DNA of 64,000 bases from Agromyces albus (lineage in GTDB: Bacteria > Actinomycetota > Actinomycetes > Actinomycetales > Microbacteriaceae): NCBI RefSeq assembly GCF_004134825.1, contig NZ_SDPN01000003.1:1-64000 (forward strand), in the 5' to 3' direction. The translations under genes and the position numbers were made by a program. Shown here one piece after another: positions 44,549 through 58,324 of the stretch. Every line of letters starts with the position of its first letter. Position 1 is the first letter of the stretch. The notes beneath the pieces are model-generated. The model saw only the letters and a list, made by a program, of their open reading frames with translations. It was not told where the DNA came from and ran no database searches.

Positions 44549-44824
44549 TCAGAGACCGGTGGGCGCGGCCTCGAAGAAGGACACCGTGCTCGCGATGACG
44601 AGCGAGCCTACCCAGAGTGCTGCGGCGCTGATCGGGATGAGCGCGGCGATGATGATCGCCACGCCGATGACGCTGATGGCGATGTTGCGCGGCGTCGATT
44701 CGGGCGCCACGTCGCCGGCCTCGATCTCGCCGCCGAGCAGCTCGTCGAGCTCGCTGGAGGGTGTGTCGACGGATGCCGCGCCAGCCGCCTCGGCGCCCGT
44801 TGAGTGCATTCCCTCGCCTGCCAT
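44549..44824 (-). CDS. Small membrane protein of the men cluster
   Basis: A 91-residue protein. An acidic N-terminal half (SSELDELLGGEIEAGDV) precedes two closely spaced hydrophobic segments (ISVIGVAIIIAALIPISAAALWVGSLVIAS). No family is recognised. The -10 box six bases upstream and its conserved-looking composition favour a real gene. It is divergent from menC. Confidence 0.72.
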   Translation of the reverse strand: MAGEGMHSTGAEAAGAASVDTPSSELDELLGGEIEAGDVAPESTPRNIAISVIGVAIIIAALIPISAAALWVGSLVIASTVSFFEAAPTGL

Positions 44825-44830
44825 GCCCCG

Positions 44831-44836
44831 AGCCTA
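44831..44836 (-). promoter_or_regulatory. -10 box, leaderless start of small membrane gene
   Basis: TAGGCT on the minus strand, six bases from the ATG at 44824. Confidence 0.5.
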
Positions 44837-44895
44837 CCGCCAACCGGTTCGCCGGTACCGGCGAGCGCCACAGGGGGCGATCCATCCCGGCGTGA

Positions 44896-44901
44896 CAGAC
44901 T
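44896..44901 (+). promoter_or_regulatory. -10-like box ahead of menC
   Basis: CAGACT lies six bases before the GTG at 44908. The first base deviates from TAnnnT. Confidence 0.35.
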
Positions 44902-44907
44902 GGGCGA

Positions 44908-45918
44908 GTGAGCAACGACGTTCCGACCCTCGATCATCTGCTCGGCTCGGCGCGCGTCGTGGCGCTGCCGCTCGTGACACGGTTCCGCGGCATCGACGTG
45001 CGTGAGGCGGTGCTGCTCGAAGGCCCCGAGGGCTGGACCGAGTTCTCGCCCTTCGTGGAATACGACGACGACGAGGCATCCGCGTGGCTCGAAGCGGCGA
45101 TCGACTACGGCTGGAACGCGCCGCCGGCGACCCTGCGCGACCGCATTCGCGTGAACGCCACCGTGCCAGCCGTCGACCCCGACAGCGTCGCGGCCGTTCT
45201 CGCGCGGTTCCCCGGTTGCCGCACCGCGAAGGTGAAAGTCGCTTCCGGCGACCAGACCCTCGCGCAGGATGTCGCCCGGGTTCGCGCCGTGCGCGAGGCG
45301 CTCGGCCCCGAGGGGCGTATTCGCGTCGACGCGAACGGCGGCTGGAACGTCGACGAGGCCGAGCACGCGATCCACGCGCTCGCGCCGTTCGACCTCGAGT
45401 ACGTCGAACAACCGTGCGAGACCGTCGAGGAGCTCGCCGAGATCCGCTTGCGCACGAAGTACATGGGCATCCCGATCGCGGCCGACGAGAGCGTGCGGCG
45501 CGCGGCCGACCCGCTCGAGGTCGCTCGCCTCGGCGCCGCCGACCTGCTCGTCATCAAAGCGCAGCCGCTCGGTGGAATCCGCCGAGCGCTCGAGATCGTC
45601 GAGTCCGCCGGCCTGCCCGTCGTGGTCTCGAGCGCCCTCGACACGAGCGTCGGCATCGCGATGGGGGCGCAGCTCGCGGCATCCGTTCCCGACCTCGAGT
45701 TCGACTGCGGGCTCGGCACGGCGTCACTGCTGTCGGCGGATGTCACGCGCTCGCCGCTCCTGCCCGAAGACGGGTCGATCGCGGTGCGACGAGTCCTGCC
45801 CGACCCCGAGTTGCTCGACCGCTATTCCGCGAGCGCCGAGCGCACTGAGTGGTGGCTCGATCGTCTCGGACGGGCGCACGCGGTGCTCACGGCAGGAGCC
45901 ACGGCATCGGTCGACTGA
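44908..45918 (+). CDS. menC: o-Succinylbenzoate synthase
   Basis: A 336-residue enolase-superfamily dehydratase. Metal and base residues sit in TAKVKVASGD (Lys pair), IRVDANGGWNVDEA, LEYVEQPCE, PIAADESV and VIKAQPLGGI. Length and the missing N-terminal capping sequence agree with actinobacterial MenC. GTG start. Divergent from the small membrane gene. Confidence 0.95.
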   Translation: MSNDVPTLDHLLGSARVVALPLVTRFRGIDVREAVLLEGPEGWTEFSPFVEYDDDEASAWLEAAIDYGWNAPPATLRDRIRVNATVPAVDPDSVAAVLARFPGCRTAKVKVASGDQTLAQDVARVRAVREALGPEGRIRVDANGGWNVDEAEHAIHALAPFDLEYVEQPCETVEELAEIRLRTKYMGIPIAADESVRRAADPLEVARLGAADLLVIKAQPLGGIRRALEIVESAGLPVVVSSALDTSVGIAMGAQLAASVPDLEFDCGLGTASLLSADVTRSPLLPEDGSIAVRRVLPDPELLDRYSASAERTEWWLDRLGRAHAVLTAGATASVD

Positions 45919-45998
45919 CCCGCGCGTTCGGCCCCATCCGGAGCATCCTCTCCGATAGCGTGGGGCCACCTTCACCGACGACCACTCGAGGAGCCCGC

Positions 45999-46592
45999 GT
46001 GCCGCGACCATTCCGACTCCGCCCGATCCTTCACCTGACGATCGCCGCGGCGATCGGGGCCGGATTGAGCGGATGCCTCGCGGCTCCCCCGCCCTCCGCC
46101 GATGCCGCCGCGGAGACGCCCGAGCCCGAAGCGGCTGCTGCCTGTATCCAGCGAGCGCGGGTCATCGACGTAGAGGAGGCGCGTGAGTATCACGAGCAAG
46201 CGCTCGTCGGCCTGCGAGCCGAGCAGCAGTACATGCGCACCTTCAACGGCCGCTACGTCATCGGCTTCGATGAGGAGACGTTCTGGGTCGAGCCCGCCTA
46301 CGACTTCTGGCTGAGCGACGGCACCGCGATCGTCGACGTGCGGCAGAGCGGCCGGCTCACTGGTCGATACACGCTCGAAGACGGGGTGCTCTCGACGTCG
46401 GATGTCGTGGATGGGCGCACCTCGGTTCCCGCGGTCGACGCGGCGGCGGGACCCACCGCGGCGATCGTCCGGAGGATCATGGACCACAACCCGATCGAGG
46501 GCGCCCGCGCCTCGTGCGAGGGTGACGACCTCGTGCTCGAGCTCAGCGAGCCCGACAGCGGCCACACCACCGTGCACCTGCCTGGGGCCTGA
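45999..46592 (+). CDS. Secreted lipoprotein of unknown function
   Basis: A 197-residue protein. Signal peptide PFRLRPILHLTIAAAIGAGLSGC ends in the lipobox LSGC, and an Ala/Pro/Glu linker leads to a compact domain with conserved-looking RYVIGFDEETFWVEPAYDFWLSDG. Cysteines at two places could pair. The GTG at 45999 has GAGGAG ahead. No named domain is recognised. Confidence 0.78.
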   Translation: MPRPFRLRPILHLTIAAAIGAGLSGCLAAPPPSADAAAETPEPEAAAACIQRARVIDVEEAREYHEQALVGLRAEQQYMRTFNGRYVIGFDEETFWVEPAYDFWLSDGTAIVDVRQSGRLTGRYTLEDGVLSTSDVVDGRTSVPAVDAAAGPTAAIVRRIMDHNPIEGARASCEGDDLVLELSEPDSGHTTVHLPGA

Positions 46593-46624
46593 CGGGCCGG
46601 CCTCGCCGGGCTTTTCAACGCGGA

Positions 46625-46693
46625 ATCAGGCCGACGGCGCGAAATCAGGGGGAACTTCGGGTTCCCTGCCTGATTTCGCGCCGTTTGCCTGAT
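46625..46693. repeat. Long composite inverted repeat, convergent gap
   Basis: Outer arms ATCAGGC/GCCTGAT, then 16-bp arms ACGGCGCGAAATCAGG/CCTGATTTCGCGCCGT, then GGGAAC/GTTCCC around TTCGG. It lies between the lipoprotein and amylopullulanase stops and probably ends both transcripts. Confidence 0.85.
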
Positions 46694-46705
46694 CTCGAGA
46701 GGCGC

Positions 46706-52768
<6,063 letters not shown>

Positions 52769-52842
52769 CCTTGACTCCTGAATCCCGGCACGACGGCGTG
52801 CCACCGGCAATGCTGCGACGCTAGCAGCGGGAGTCGCGTTAA

Positions 52843-52856
52843 TGCAAGCGCTTACA
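52843..52856. promoter_or_regulatory. LacI/CRE-like operator upstream of amylopullulanase
   Basis: TGCAAGCGCTTACA has a symmetric AAGCGCTT core. One base deviates from the catabolite-responsive consensus TGWNANCGNTNWCA. It lies 75 bases before the ATG. The remainder of the 259-base divergent gap shows no other clear site. Confidence 0.65.
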
Positions 52857-53027
52857 GACGCTCGACCCGAAAGTTCTTCAAGTTGACGGATGTCACGCCA
52901 CGGCGGCGTTCGCAGCGCGCGGTTTCGCTGGAAACGCTCTCACCCGCGTCGGTCGCATCGTCCGCCTCGAGCCAGCTCGCGCCTGCCCGCCCGGTCCGCG
53001 TCCGTGCCGGGCACGGCATAATCAAGC

Positions 53028-54086
53028 ATGGTCAGCGTGCACCGTCCCGCCCCCATCCACGTCGCCGAAGAGGACCTCGACGATCTGCGAGAGCGGCTGC
53101 GCCGCACGCGCTGGCCGGAGCCGGTGCCGGCAGCGGCGTGGGCAGCCGGCACGGATCTCGCCATTCTCCACGAGCTGTGCCGTATCTGGGCTGATGACTA
53201 CGATTGGCGGCCCCACGAAGAATGGCTGAACAGCCTCGATCCGATCATGGTGCCGGTTGACGGCCTCGAGCTTCATGTGTTCCGCGCCTCCGCCCGACGA
53301 GCCGATGCCATCCCGCTGCTGCTGCTCCACGGGTGGCCCGGGTCGATCGTCGAGTTCCGTCGGGTGATCGAGCCCCTCGTCGACCCTCCCTCCGGGACGG
53401 CGGCCTTCGACCTCGTCATGCCCACACTCCCGGGCTTCGGGTTCGGCGGCAAGCCGACCGAGCCCGGCTGGGGGGTCACGCGCATCGCCGAGGCCATGCA
53501 CACCCTCATGGCCACGCAGCTGGGCTACACGCAGTACGGCGTCGCCGGTGGCGACTGGGGCGCGATCATCGGCTCTCGACTCTCGCAACTGCACCCCGAC
53601 GCGGTGATCGGCTTCCACACCAACATGCCGCTGTTCGGCGTCCACCGGCTGCCCTCGTGGGCGGAAGGCGCCGATGAGCACGAACTCGACCTGCTCGCCC
53701 GATGGGACGAAATGGACGTGACGGCCTGGATACTCGAGAAGTTCGAGGCGTGGAGCGACGGCGGCCTCGGCGCCTTCGTGACCGAGGATCTGCTGACCAA
53801 CCTGATGTTCTACTGGATTCCGCGCTCTGTCGCGTCATCCGCCATGATCTACTACGAGTCGCGGCTGGACCCAGAGGGACGCGTCCACCCAGCGCCCGAA
53901 GTGCCGACCGCCGCGGCCGTCTTTCCGGCCGAGATCAATCCGGCCGTCCAGCGGTGGGTGGAGCCCAACTACCGTTTGGCGCGGTACACCGAGATGCCGC
54001 GCGGCGGTCACTTCGCCGCACTCGAGCAACCCGCACTCTATGCCCAGGACGTCAGTGAGTTCTTCGCAGGTCTCGGGCGAGGCTGA
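53028..54086 (+). CDS. Epoxide hydrolase (EHN-type alpha/beta hydrolase)
   Basis: A 352-residue enzyme. The N-terminal EHN domain (residues 1-100) includes LRERLRRTRWPEPVPAAAWAAGTDLAILHELCRIWADDYDWRPHEEWLNSL. The hydrolase core has HGWPGSIVEF, the nucleophile Asp in GVAGGDWG and the catalytic His in RGGHFAALEQP. It matches soluble/microsomal-type epoxide hydrolases of 350-400 residues. CATAAT lies just before the ATG, so the message may have almost no leader. The substrate is unknown. Confidence 0.93.
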   Translation: MVSVHRPAPIHVAEEDLDDLRERLRRTRWPEPVPAAAWAAGTDLAILHELCRIWADDYDWRPHEEWLNSLDPIMVPVDGLELHVFRASARRADAIPLLLLHGWPGSIVEFRRVIEPLVDPPSGTAAFDLVMPTLPGFGFGGKPTEPGWGVTRIAEAMHTLMATQLGYTQYGVAGGDWGAIIGSRLSQLHPDAVIGFHTNMPLFGVHRLPSWAEGADEHELDLLARWDEMDVTAWILEKFEAWSDGGLGAFVTEDLLTNLMFYWIPRSVASSAMIYYESRLDPEGRVHPAPEVPTAAAVFPAEINPAVQRWVEPNYRLARYTEMPRGGHFAALEQPALYAQDVSEFFAGLGRG

Positions 54087-54133
54087 GGCGGCTGGTTCGC
54101 GGCTCGTCCCTGCTCAGCCATTCTCAGCCGTCG

Positions 54134-54340
54134 TCACACGAGGCGGCTGACGGCCACGTCGCGGAAGCGCTCTTCGCGGAGCCGCGCGGCTTCCCGCTGC
54201 CGCTCGTGCAGCTCGGCCAGCTGCTCGCGGCTCTGCTCGACGGGCGCGGGTCGCACGAGGCGGGAGATCCGCTCGATGAGCGTCTCGTGGCCGGCCGGGC
54301 GGGCGGATGCCGTCCCCGTGGCGATGAGTGCGGTGTTCAT
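54134..54340 (-). CDS. Small charged hypothetical protein
   Basis: A 68-residue protein with a helical, Arg/Glu-rich second half (EQSREQLAELHERQREAARLREERFRDVAV). Cytosolic. GAGGAG lies six bases before the ATG, which is the main support. No family is recognised. Confidence 0.6.
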   Translation of the reverse strand: MNTALIATGTASARPAGHETLIERISRLVRPAPVEQSREQLAELHERQREAARLREERFRDVAVSRLV

Positions 54341-54470
54341 GATGACTCCTCGGGTTCCGTTCGGTTCGGGCCTGTTTTCTGGCTTGTATCCGTTGTACGG
54401 CGAGGGGTCGGTGCGGCTCGTCCGCGAAGACTACTGAGATCTCGCGCGAGCACTACCGAGATCTGCGCAC

Positions 54471-54493
54471 GTGGCGTCGGTAGTCGACGCCAC
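54471..54493. repeat. Short inverted repeat, GTGGCGTC/GACGCCAC
   Basis: Eight-base arms around GGTAGTC. Just upstream, CTACTGAGATCT and CTACCGAGATCT are near-identical direct repeats 24 bases apart. Part of the 362-base noncoding gap 54341-54702. Confidence 0.6.
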
Positions 54494-54564
54494 CCGCGCA
54501 CGCTGATCCGGGTGGCCGCGTGATTCGTGCATGCACGAAAGGGGACAAGAGGTTCGGGCCAGGC

Positions 54565-54623
54565 GACTCCTGAAAACAAGGACGCGGTAACTCCTCGAGT
54601 GAGCGTCCTTGTTTTCAGGAGTC
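54565..54623. repeat. 21-bp perfect inverted repeat
   Basis: Arms 54565-54585 and 54603-54623 pair fully; the core is TCCTGAAAACAAGGACG with its complement. The spacer is 17 bases. No ORF covers it convincingly, and it abuts the palindromic repeats at 54626. Confidence 0.9.
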
Positions 54624-54625
54624 CT

Positions 54626-54716
54626 CGGTGGTCGAGTAGCGCCCGGCGCATCGCGCCGCGCGACTCGATCACCGGAGCGGACGCGTCCGGCTGCGCCGGG
54701 CGCTACTCGATCACCG
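54626..54716. repeat. Inverted pair of palindromic repeats at the luxR stop
   Basis: Arms 54626-54650 and 54692-54716 begin with GGTGGTCGAGTAGC and GGTGATCGAGTAGC on opposite strands and pair over 25 positions with one G-T mismatch. The right copy supplies the last codons and TAG of the LuxR gene. Confidence 0.85.
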
Positions 54717-57276
54717 GCGGGAGCACCTCGGGCGCCAGCCGCGCGGCCTCCTGGCGCGACGGCACGCCCAGCTTCGCGAGGATCGCGGCGACGTGGCTGT
54801 CGACAGTGCGCACCGAGAGCACGAGCCGCCCGGCGATCTCGGTGTTCGTGAGTCCCTCGGACACGAGCCGCAGCACGTCGACCTGGCGATCGGTGAGGCC
54901 CGCCGGATTGCGCCGCGTCGGCGTCGACGGGCCGCGCGGAATGCTCCGGACGCCGCGCTCCCGCAGTTCGCTGCGCACCCGGCGCGCCAGCGGTGCGGCG
55001 TCGATGCGGTCGAGGATCGCGAGCGCCTCGAGCAGGTCGGCGTCGTGCGGACTCTCCGCGAGCGCGGACGCCTCGTGGTAGGGGCATCCCCGCGCCCGCC
55101 AGAGCTCCGCGGCGCGGCGCCAGTCGCCTCGCGCCTGCACTGCGAACGGGTGGTCGCCGTCGGGTACCTCGACCTCCTCGCCCGCGCGGCGCAAGTACGC
55201 GGCGAGCTCGGCCTGCTGGTTCACGGCCCGGAGGGCCACCGCTTCGTCGTAGGCGGACCGCGCGATCGCGCGGGCGGAGTCGACGTCGCCGCGCAGCAGG
55301 GCGGCTTCGGCTCGCGCCGCCGCCACGGGGCCCGTTCGCTGCCACTCGCCGAGGTGCGTGGCGACGCGCCACGCCTCGTCGAGCGTCGCGTCGCCGTCGG
55401 GGTCCCCGCGACGCACACTGACGACGCCCGCCACCGTGAGCGCCACGCATCGCGCATGCGGCTGCGATTCGCTCGAATAGGCGGCAGCGGCGATCGCGTC
55501 ATCCCACTGCGCCCGCGCAAGGTGGAGTCGCGCTCGCTCGACCTGCTGGTAGGTCCAGAGCCCCATGACCTCAGCCCGTTGCGAGAATTCGAGCGCCGGC
55601 CCGATATGGCGTTCGGCGAGATCGAGGCGGTACTGGTCGAGCAGGCTCCACACCAGGTTGACGTGGGCACGGGCGGCGTCGTCCATGAAGTTGCCGGCGG
55701 CCGCGACATCCGCCGCCTCCAGCAGCTCCTCGATGCCCTCGTCGCGGTTCTGCAGCATATGCGCCGTGCCGAGGTTGTTGAGGGCGTGCGAGAGCACTCG
55801 ACGGTCGCCGACCTCGCGCCCGATCGCGACCGCGCGCGACGCGAGGTCGATCGTGCGCGGCACGTCGTGCGCGAGCATGGCGAGTTGCGCCTCATTGCTC
55901 AAGGCCAGCGCGAACAAGGCACGGTCATCGGAGTCATTCAAGACCTCGGATGCTTCGCGGGCCGCCTCCTCCGCGCCGCGCCGCTCCCCCGCGAGCCAGT
56001 GGAAGCGCGACGACCAGCGCAGGCTCGCCCCGAGCGCCGTGGCGTCGCCGAGCTCGCGCCGCAACTGCAGGACATCCGCCTGAGCCTCCACAGCCTCGGA
56101 TCCGAGGCCGAGCATGTAGGCCTCGATGGCATGCTCCTCCATCAGTTCGACACGCTCGGTCGCGTCGAAGCGATCGGCGTACTCGAGCGCCGCACGATAG
56201 TGCGCGACCGCCTGCCGGTGCGCACCGCTCACCGCTGCGTCGCGCGCGGCAAGCGGCGCCCACGCCAGGATGGCGTCGACGTCGCCCGCCTCGACCGCGT
56301 GCGAGACGATACGGCCCGGGTCGGCGCCGATCTCGAGCAGCATCGCGAGGACGCGCGCGTTGAGCCCGATCCGGCGGGACGCCGACAGGGAGTCGACCAC
56401 GGCGCGCCGCGTGAGCTCGTGGCGGAACTGCACGCCGTCGGGCCGCACGGCGAGGATGCCGCGTTCCTCAGCGGCGCTGAGCGCGAGTGCCCCGCCGGGC
56501 ACGAGCCGCGCGAGCTCCGCCGATCCGACCGCAGAGGGGATGACGGCGAGCTGTTCGACCTGCGCCCTCGTCTCGGCGTCGAGGCGGCGCAATCGCCCCG
56601 TGACGGCATCAACGACCGTGCGCGGCACGTGCGCGGCATCCGCCGAGGCGACGAGCTCGCTCACGAAGTACGGATTGCCGCGCGTGAGGGCGAAGACGCG
56701 CTCGGGGTCGAGCCCGCCCTCGGCGGCGAGCGCTCCGACGGCCGACGGCGAGAGTCGCTGCACCGCGACGTGCCGCACGTTCGTGTGCACGTCGCCGAGC
56801 AGCCGAGTGAGCGGATGACCGCCGTCGAGCTCGTCGTCGCGATACGTGAGCACGAGCACGACGGGAAGCTCGTCGATGCGCCGCGCCAGGAAACGCAGCG
56901 CATCGAGCGTGGCCTCGTCGGACCAGTGCACGTCCTCGACGACGAGCACGGTTCCGGGCGCGGTCTCGAGTTCGTCACGCAGCGACTCGAAGATCTCCTC
57001 GCGATCGCCCGAGCGCAGGGCGTCCGCGAGTCGCCGCCCGACGAACGGCGTCAGGTCGCGTAGCGGTCCCAGGGTTCGCGGCGTTGCGAGCGCATCGCAC
57101 GCGCCTACGAGCACGCGGCAGCCCGCGGGCGGGCGCGACCGCAGCGCCGCCACGAGGCTCGACTTGCCGATGCCGGCTTCGCCGTGCACGAGCAGCACGC
57201 TGCCGCGACCCTCGCTTGCGGCGCGCGCGGCGCCATCGAGCTCGCCGAGTTCGTGCTCGCGCTCCAGCAGGGTCAT
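54703..57276 (-). CDS. LAL-type LuxR regulator with AAA ATPase
   Basis: An 857-residue regulator. N-terminal ATPase: Walker A VHGEAGIGKSSLV near residue 31, Walker B VLVVEDVHWSDEATLDALR near residue 110. A TPR-like helical centre (about 380-760) follows, then a C-terminal LuxR helix-turn-helix GLTDRQVDVLRLVSEGLTNTEIAGRLVLSVRTVDSHVAAILAKLGV. The class often regulates sugar or secondary-metabolite genes after binding ATP and an inducer. The end VIE-stop is created by a palindromic repeat. Targets unknown; the amylopullulanase is a candidate by proximity only. Confidence 0.93.
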   Translation of the reverse strand: MTLLEREHELGELDGAARAASEGRGSVLLVHGEAGIGKSSLVAALRSRPPAGCRVLVGACDALATPRTLGPLRDLTPFVGRRLADALRSGDREEIFESLRDELETAPGTVLVVEDVHWSDEATLDALRFLARRIDELPVVLVLTYRDDELDGGHPLTRLLGDVHTNVRHVAVQRLSPSAVGALAAEGGLDPERVFALTRGNPYFVSELVASADAAHVPRTVVDAVTGRLRRLDAETRAQVEQLAVIPSAVGSAELARLVPGGALALSAAEERGILAVRPDGVQFRHELTRRAVVDSLSASRRIGLNARVLAMLLEIGADPGRIVSHAVEAGDVDAILAWAPLAARDAAVSGAHRQAVAHYRAALEYADRFDATERVELMEEHAIEAYMLGLGSEAVEAQADVLQLRRELGDATALGASLRWSSRFHWLAGERRGAEEAAREASEVLNDSDDRALFALALSNEAQLAMLAHDVPRTIDLASRAVAIGREVGDRRVLSHALNNLGTAHMLQNRDEGIEELLEAADVAAAGNFMDDAARAHVNLVWSLLDQYRLDLAERHIGPALEFSQRAEVMGLWTYQQVERARLHLARAQWDDAIAAAAYSSESQPHARCVALTVAGVVSVRRGDPDGDATLDEAWRVATHLGEWQRTGPVAAARAEAALLRGDVDSARAIARSAYDEAVALRAVNQQAELAAYLRRAGEEVEVPDGDHPFAVQARGDWRRAAELWRARGCPYHEASALAESPHDADLLEALAILDRIDAAPLARRVRSELRERGVRSIPRGPSTPTRRNPAGLTDRQVDVLRLVSEGLTNTEIAGRLVLSVRTVDSHVAAILAKLGVPSRQEAARLAPEVLPPVIE

Positions 57277-57315
57277 AGTGCGATCGTGCTCTCGCGGCGG
57301 CGGGCGCGCAAGGAA

Positions 57316-58314
57316 TCAGAGACCCGAGTACGCGTGCAGTCCCTTGAAGAAGAGGTTGACGACGGTGAAGTTGAACAGCACCGCCGAGAAGCCGATGATC
57401 GCGAGCCACGCCGAGCGCGAGCCGCGCCAGCCGCGGGTCGCCCGCGCGTGGATGTAGCCGGCGAAGATGACCCAGATGATGAAGGTCCAGACTTCCTTCG
57501 TGTCCCAGCCCCAGTAGCGGCCCCACGCCTTCTCGGCCCAGATCGCGCCGGCCATGAGGGTGAAGGTCCAGAGGATGAAGCCGATGATGTTGACGCGGTA
57601 GGCGAGATTCTCGAGGGTGATCGAGTCGGGAAGCGTTGCGAGGAAGTTCTGCTTCACGGCCTTCGCGGTCTCGGCGACCGACTCGCGCCGCGACTGCAGG
57701 AGCTGCACGACCGAGAGGGCGAAGCCGAGCGCGAAGAAGCCGACCGACGACGACGCGACGAACACGTGGATCACGAGCCACACCGACTGCAGGGCGGGTG
57801 GCAGCGGCACGACGCTGACGTAGAAGTTCACGGTCGCGACCCCGAGCAGCACGAGCACGAGGCCCGTCACGAACGTGCCGAGGAAGCGCAGGTCCTGCTT
57901 CACCAGCAGGAGCACGACGAGGAACACGGTCGTGATGATGAGCGTGCCCGTGAGCGCGAACTCGTACATGTTGGCCCACGGCACACGTCCGGCGGCGAGA
58001 CCGCGCAGCACGTCGGCGGTGAGGTGCAGCAGCCACGCGACGACCGTCATGGCCACGCCCACGCGCAGTGCCGGCGAGCGACCGTACACGACGGATGCCG
58101 CAGCACCCGCCCGGTTCGCAGGACGGGCGGCGCCCTCGGTGCTCCCCACCGCGGACGCACCTACCGCGACCGGCACCTTCGCCTCGTCGACCGCGCGCGT
58201 CGCCGCGACGGAGCGCCTCGCGAGGTCGATCGCGTACGCGATGAACGCGATCGCGTATACGGCCATCGCCGAATACACGCAGAGGATGGAGATCTCGTCG
58301 AGCGTGAACGTCAC
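57316..58314 (-). CDS. ccsB: Cytochrome c biogenesis protein CcsB/ResC
   Basis: A 332-residue membrane haem-handling protein. About eight helices and the WWD-like haem motif GRYWGWDTKEVWTFIIWVIFAGYIHARATRGW. An internal Pro/Ala/Gly-rich loop lies near residues 45-75. The GTG at 58314 fits a short TAAGG site. It forms the system II haem lyase with ResB, last in the operon. Confidence 0.95.
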   Translation of the reverse strand: MTFTLDEISILCVYSAMAVYAIAFIAYAIDLARRSVAATRAVDEAKVPVAVGASAVGSTEGAARPANRAGAAASVVYGRSPALRVGVAMTVVAWLLHLTADVLRGLAAGRVPWANMYEFALTGTLIITTVFLVVLLLVKQDLRFLGTFVTGLVLVLLGVATVNFYVSVVPLPPALQSVWLVIHVFVASSSVGFFALGFALSVVQLLQSRRESVAETAKAVKQNFLATLPDSITLENLAYRVNIIGFILWTFTLMAGAIWAEKAWGRYWGWDTKEVWTFIIWVIFAGYIHARATRGWRGSRSAWLAIIGFSAVLFNFTVVNLFFKGLHAYSGL

Positions 58315-58324
58315 GGTTTCTACC

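Noticed and set aside
45849-45998. 50-residue N-terminal extension of the lipoprotein at 45999
   Set aside because: It overlaps menC and lacks a start signal; the GTG at 45999 has GAGGAG and begins a proper signal peptide.
54337-54672. 111-residue minus ORF
   Set aside because: It runs through the 21-bp inverted repeat and the palindromic repeats; no domain and no ribosome site.
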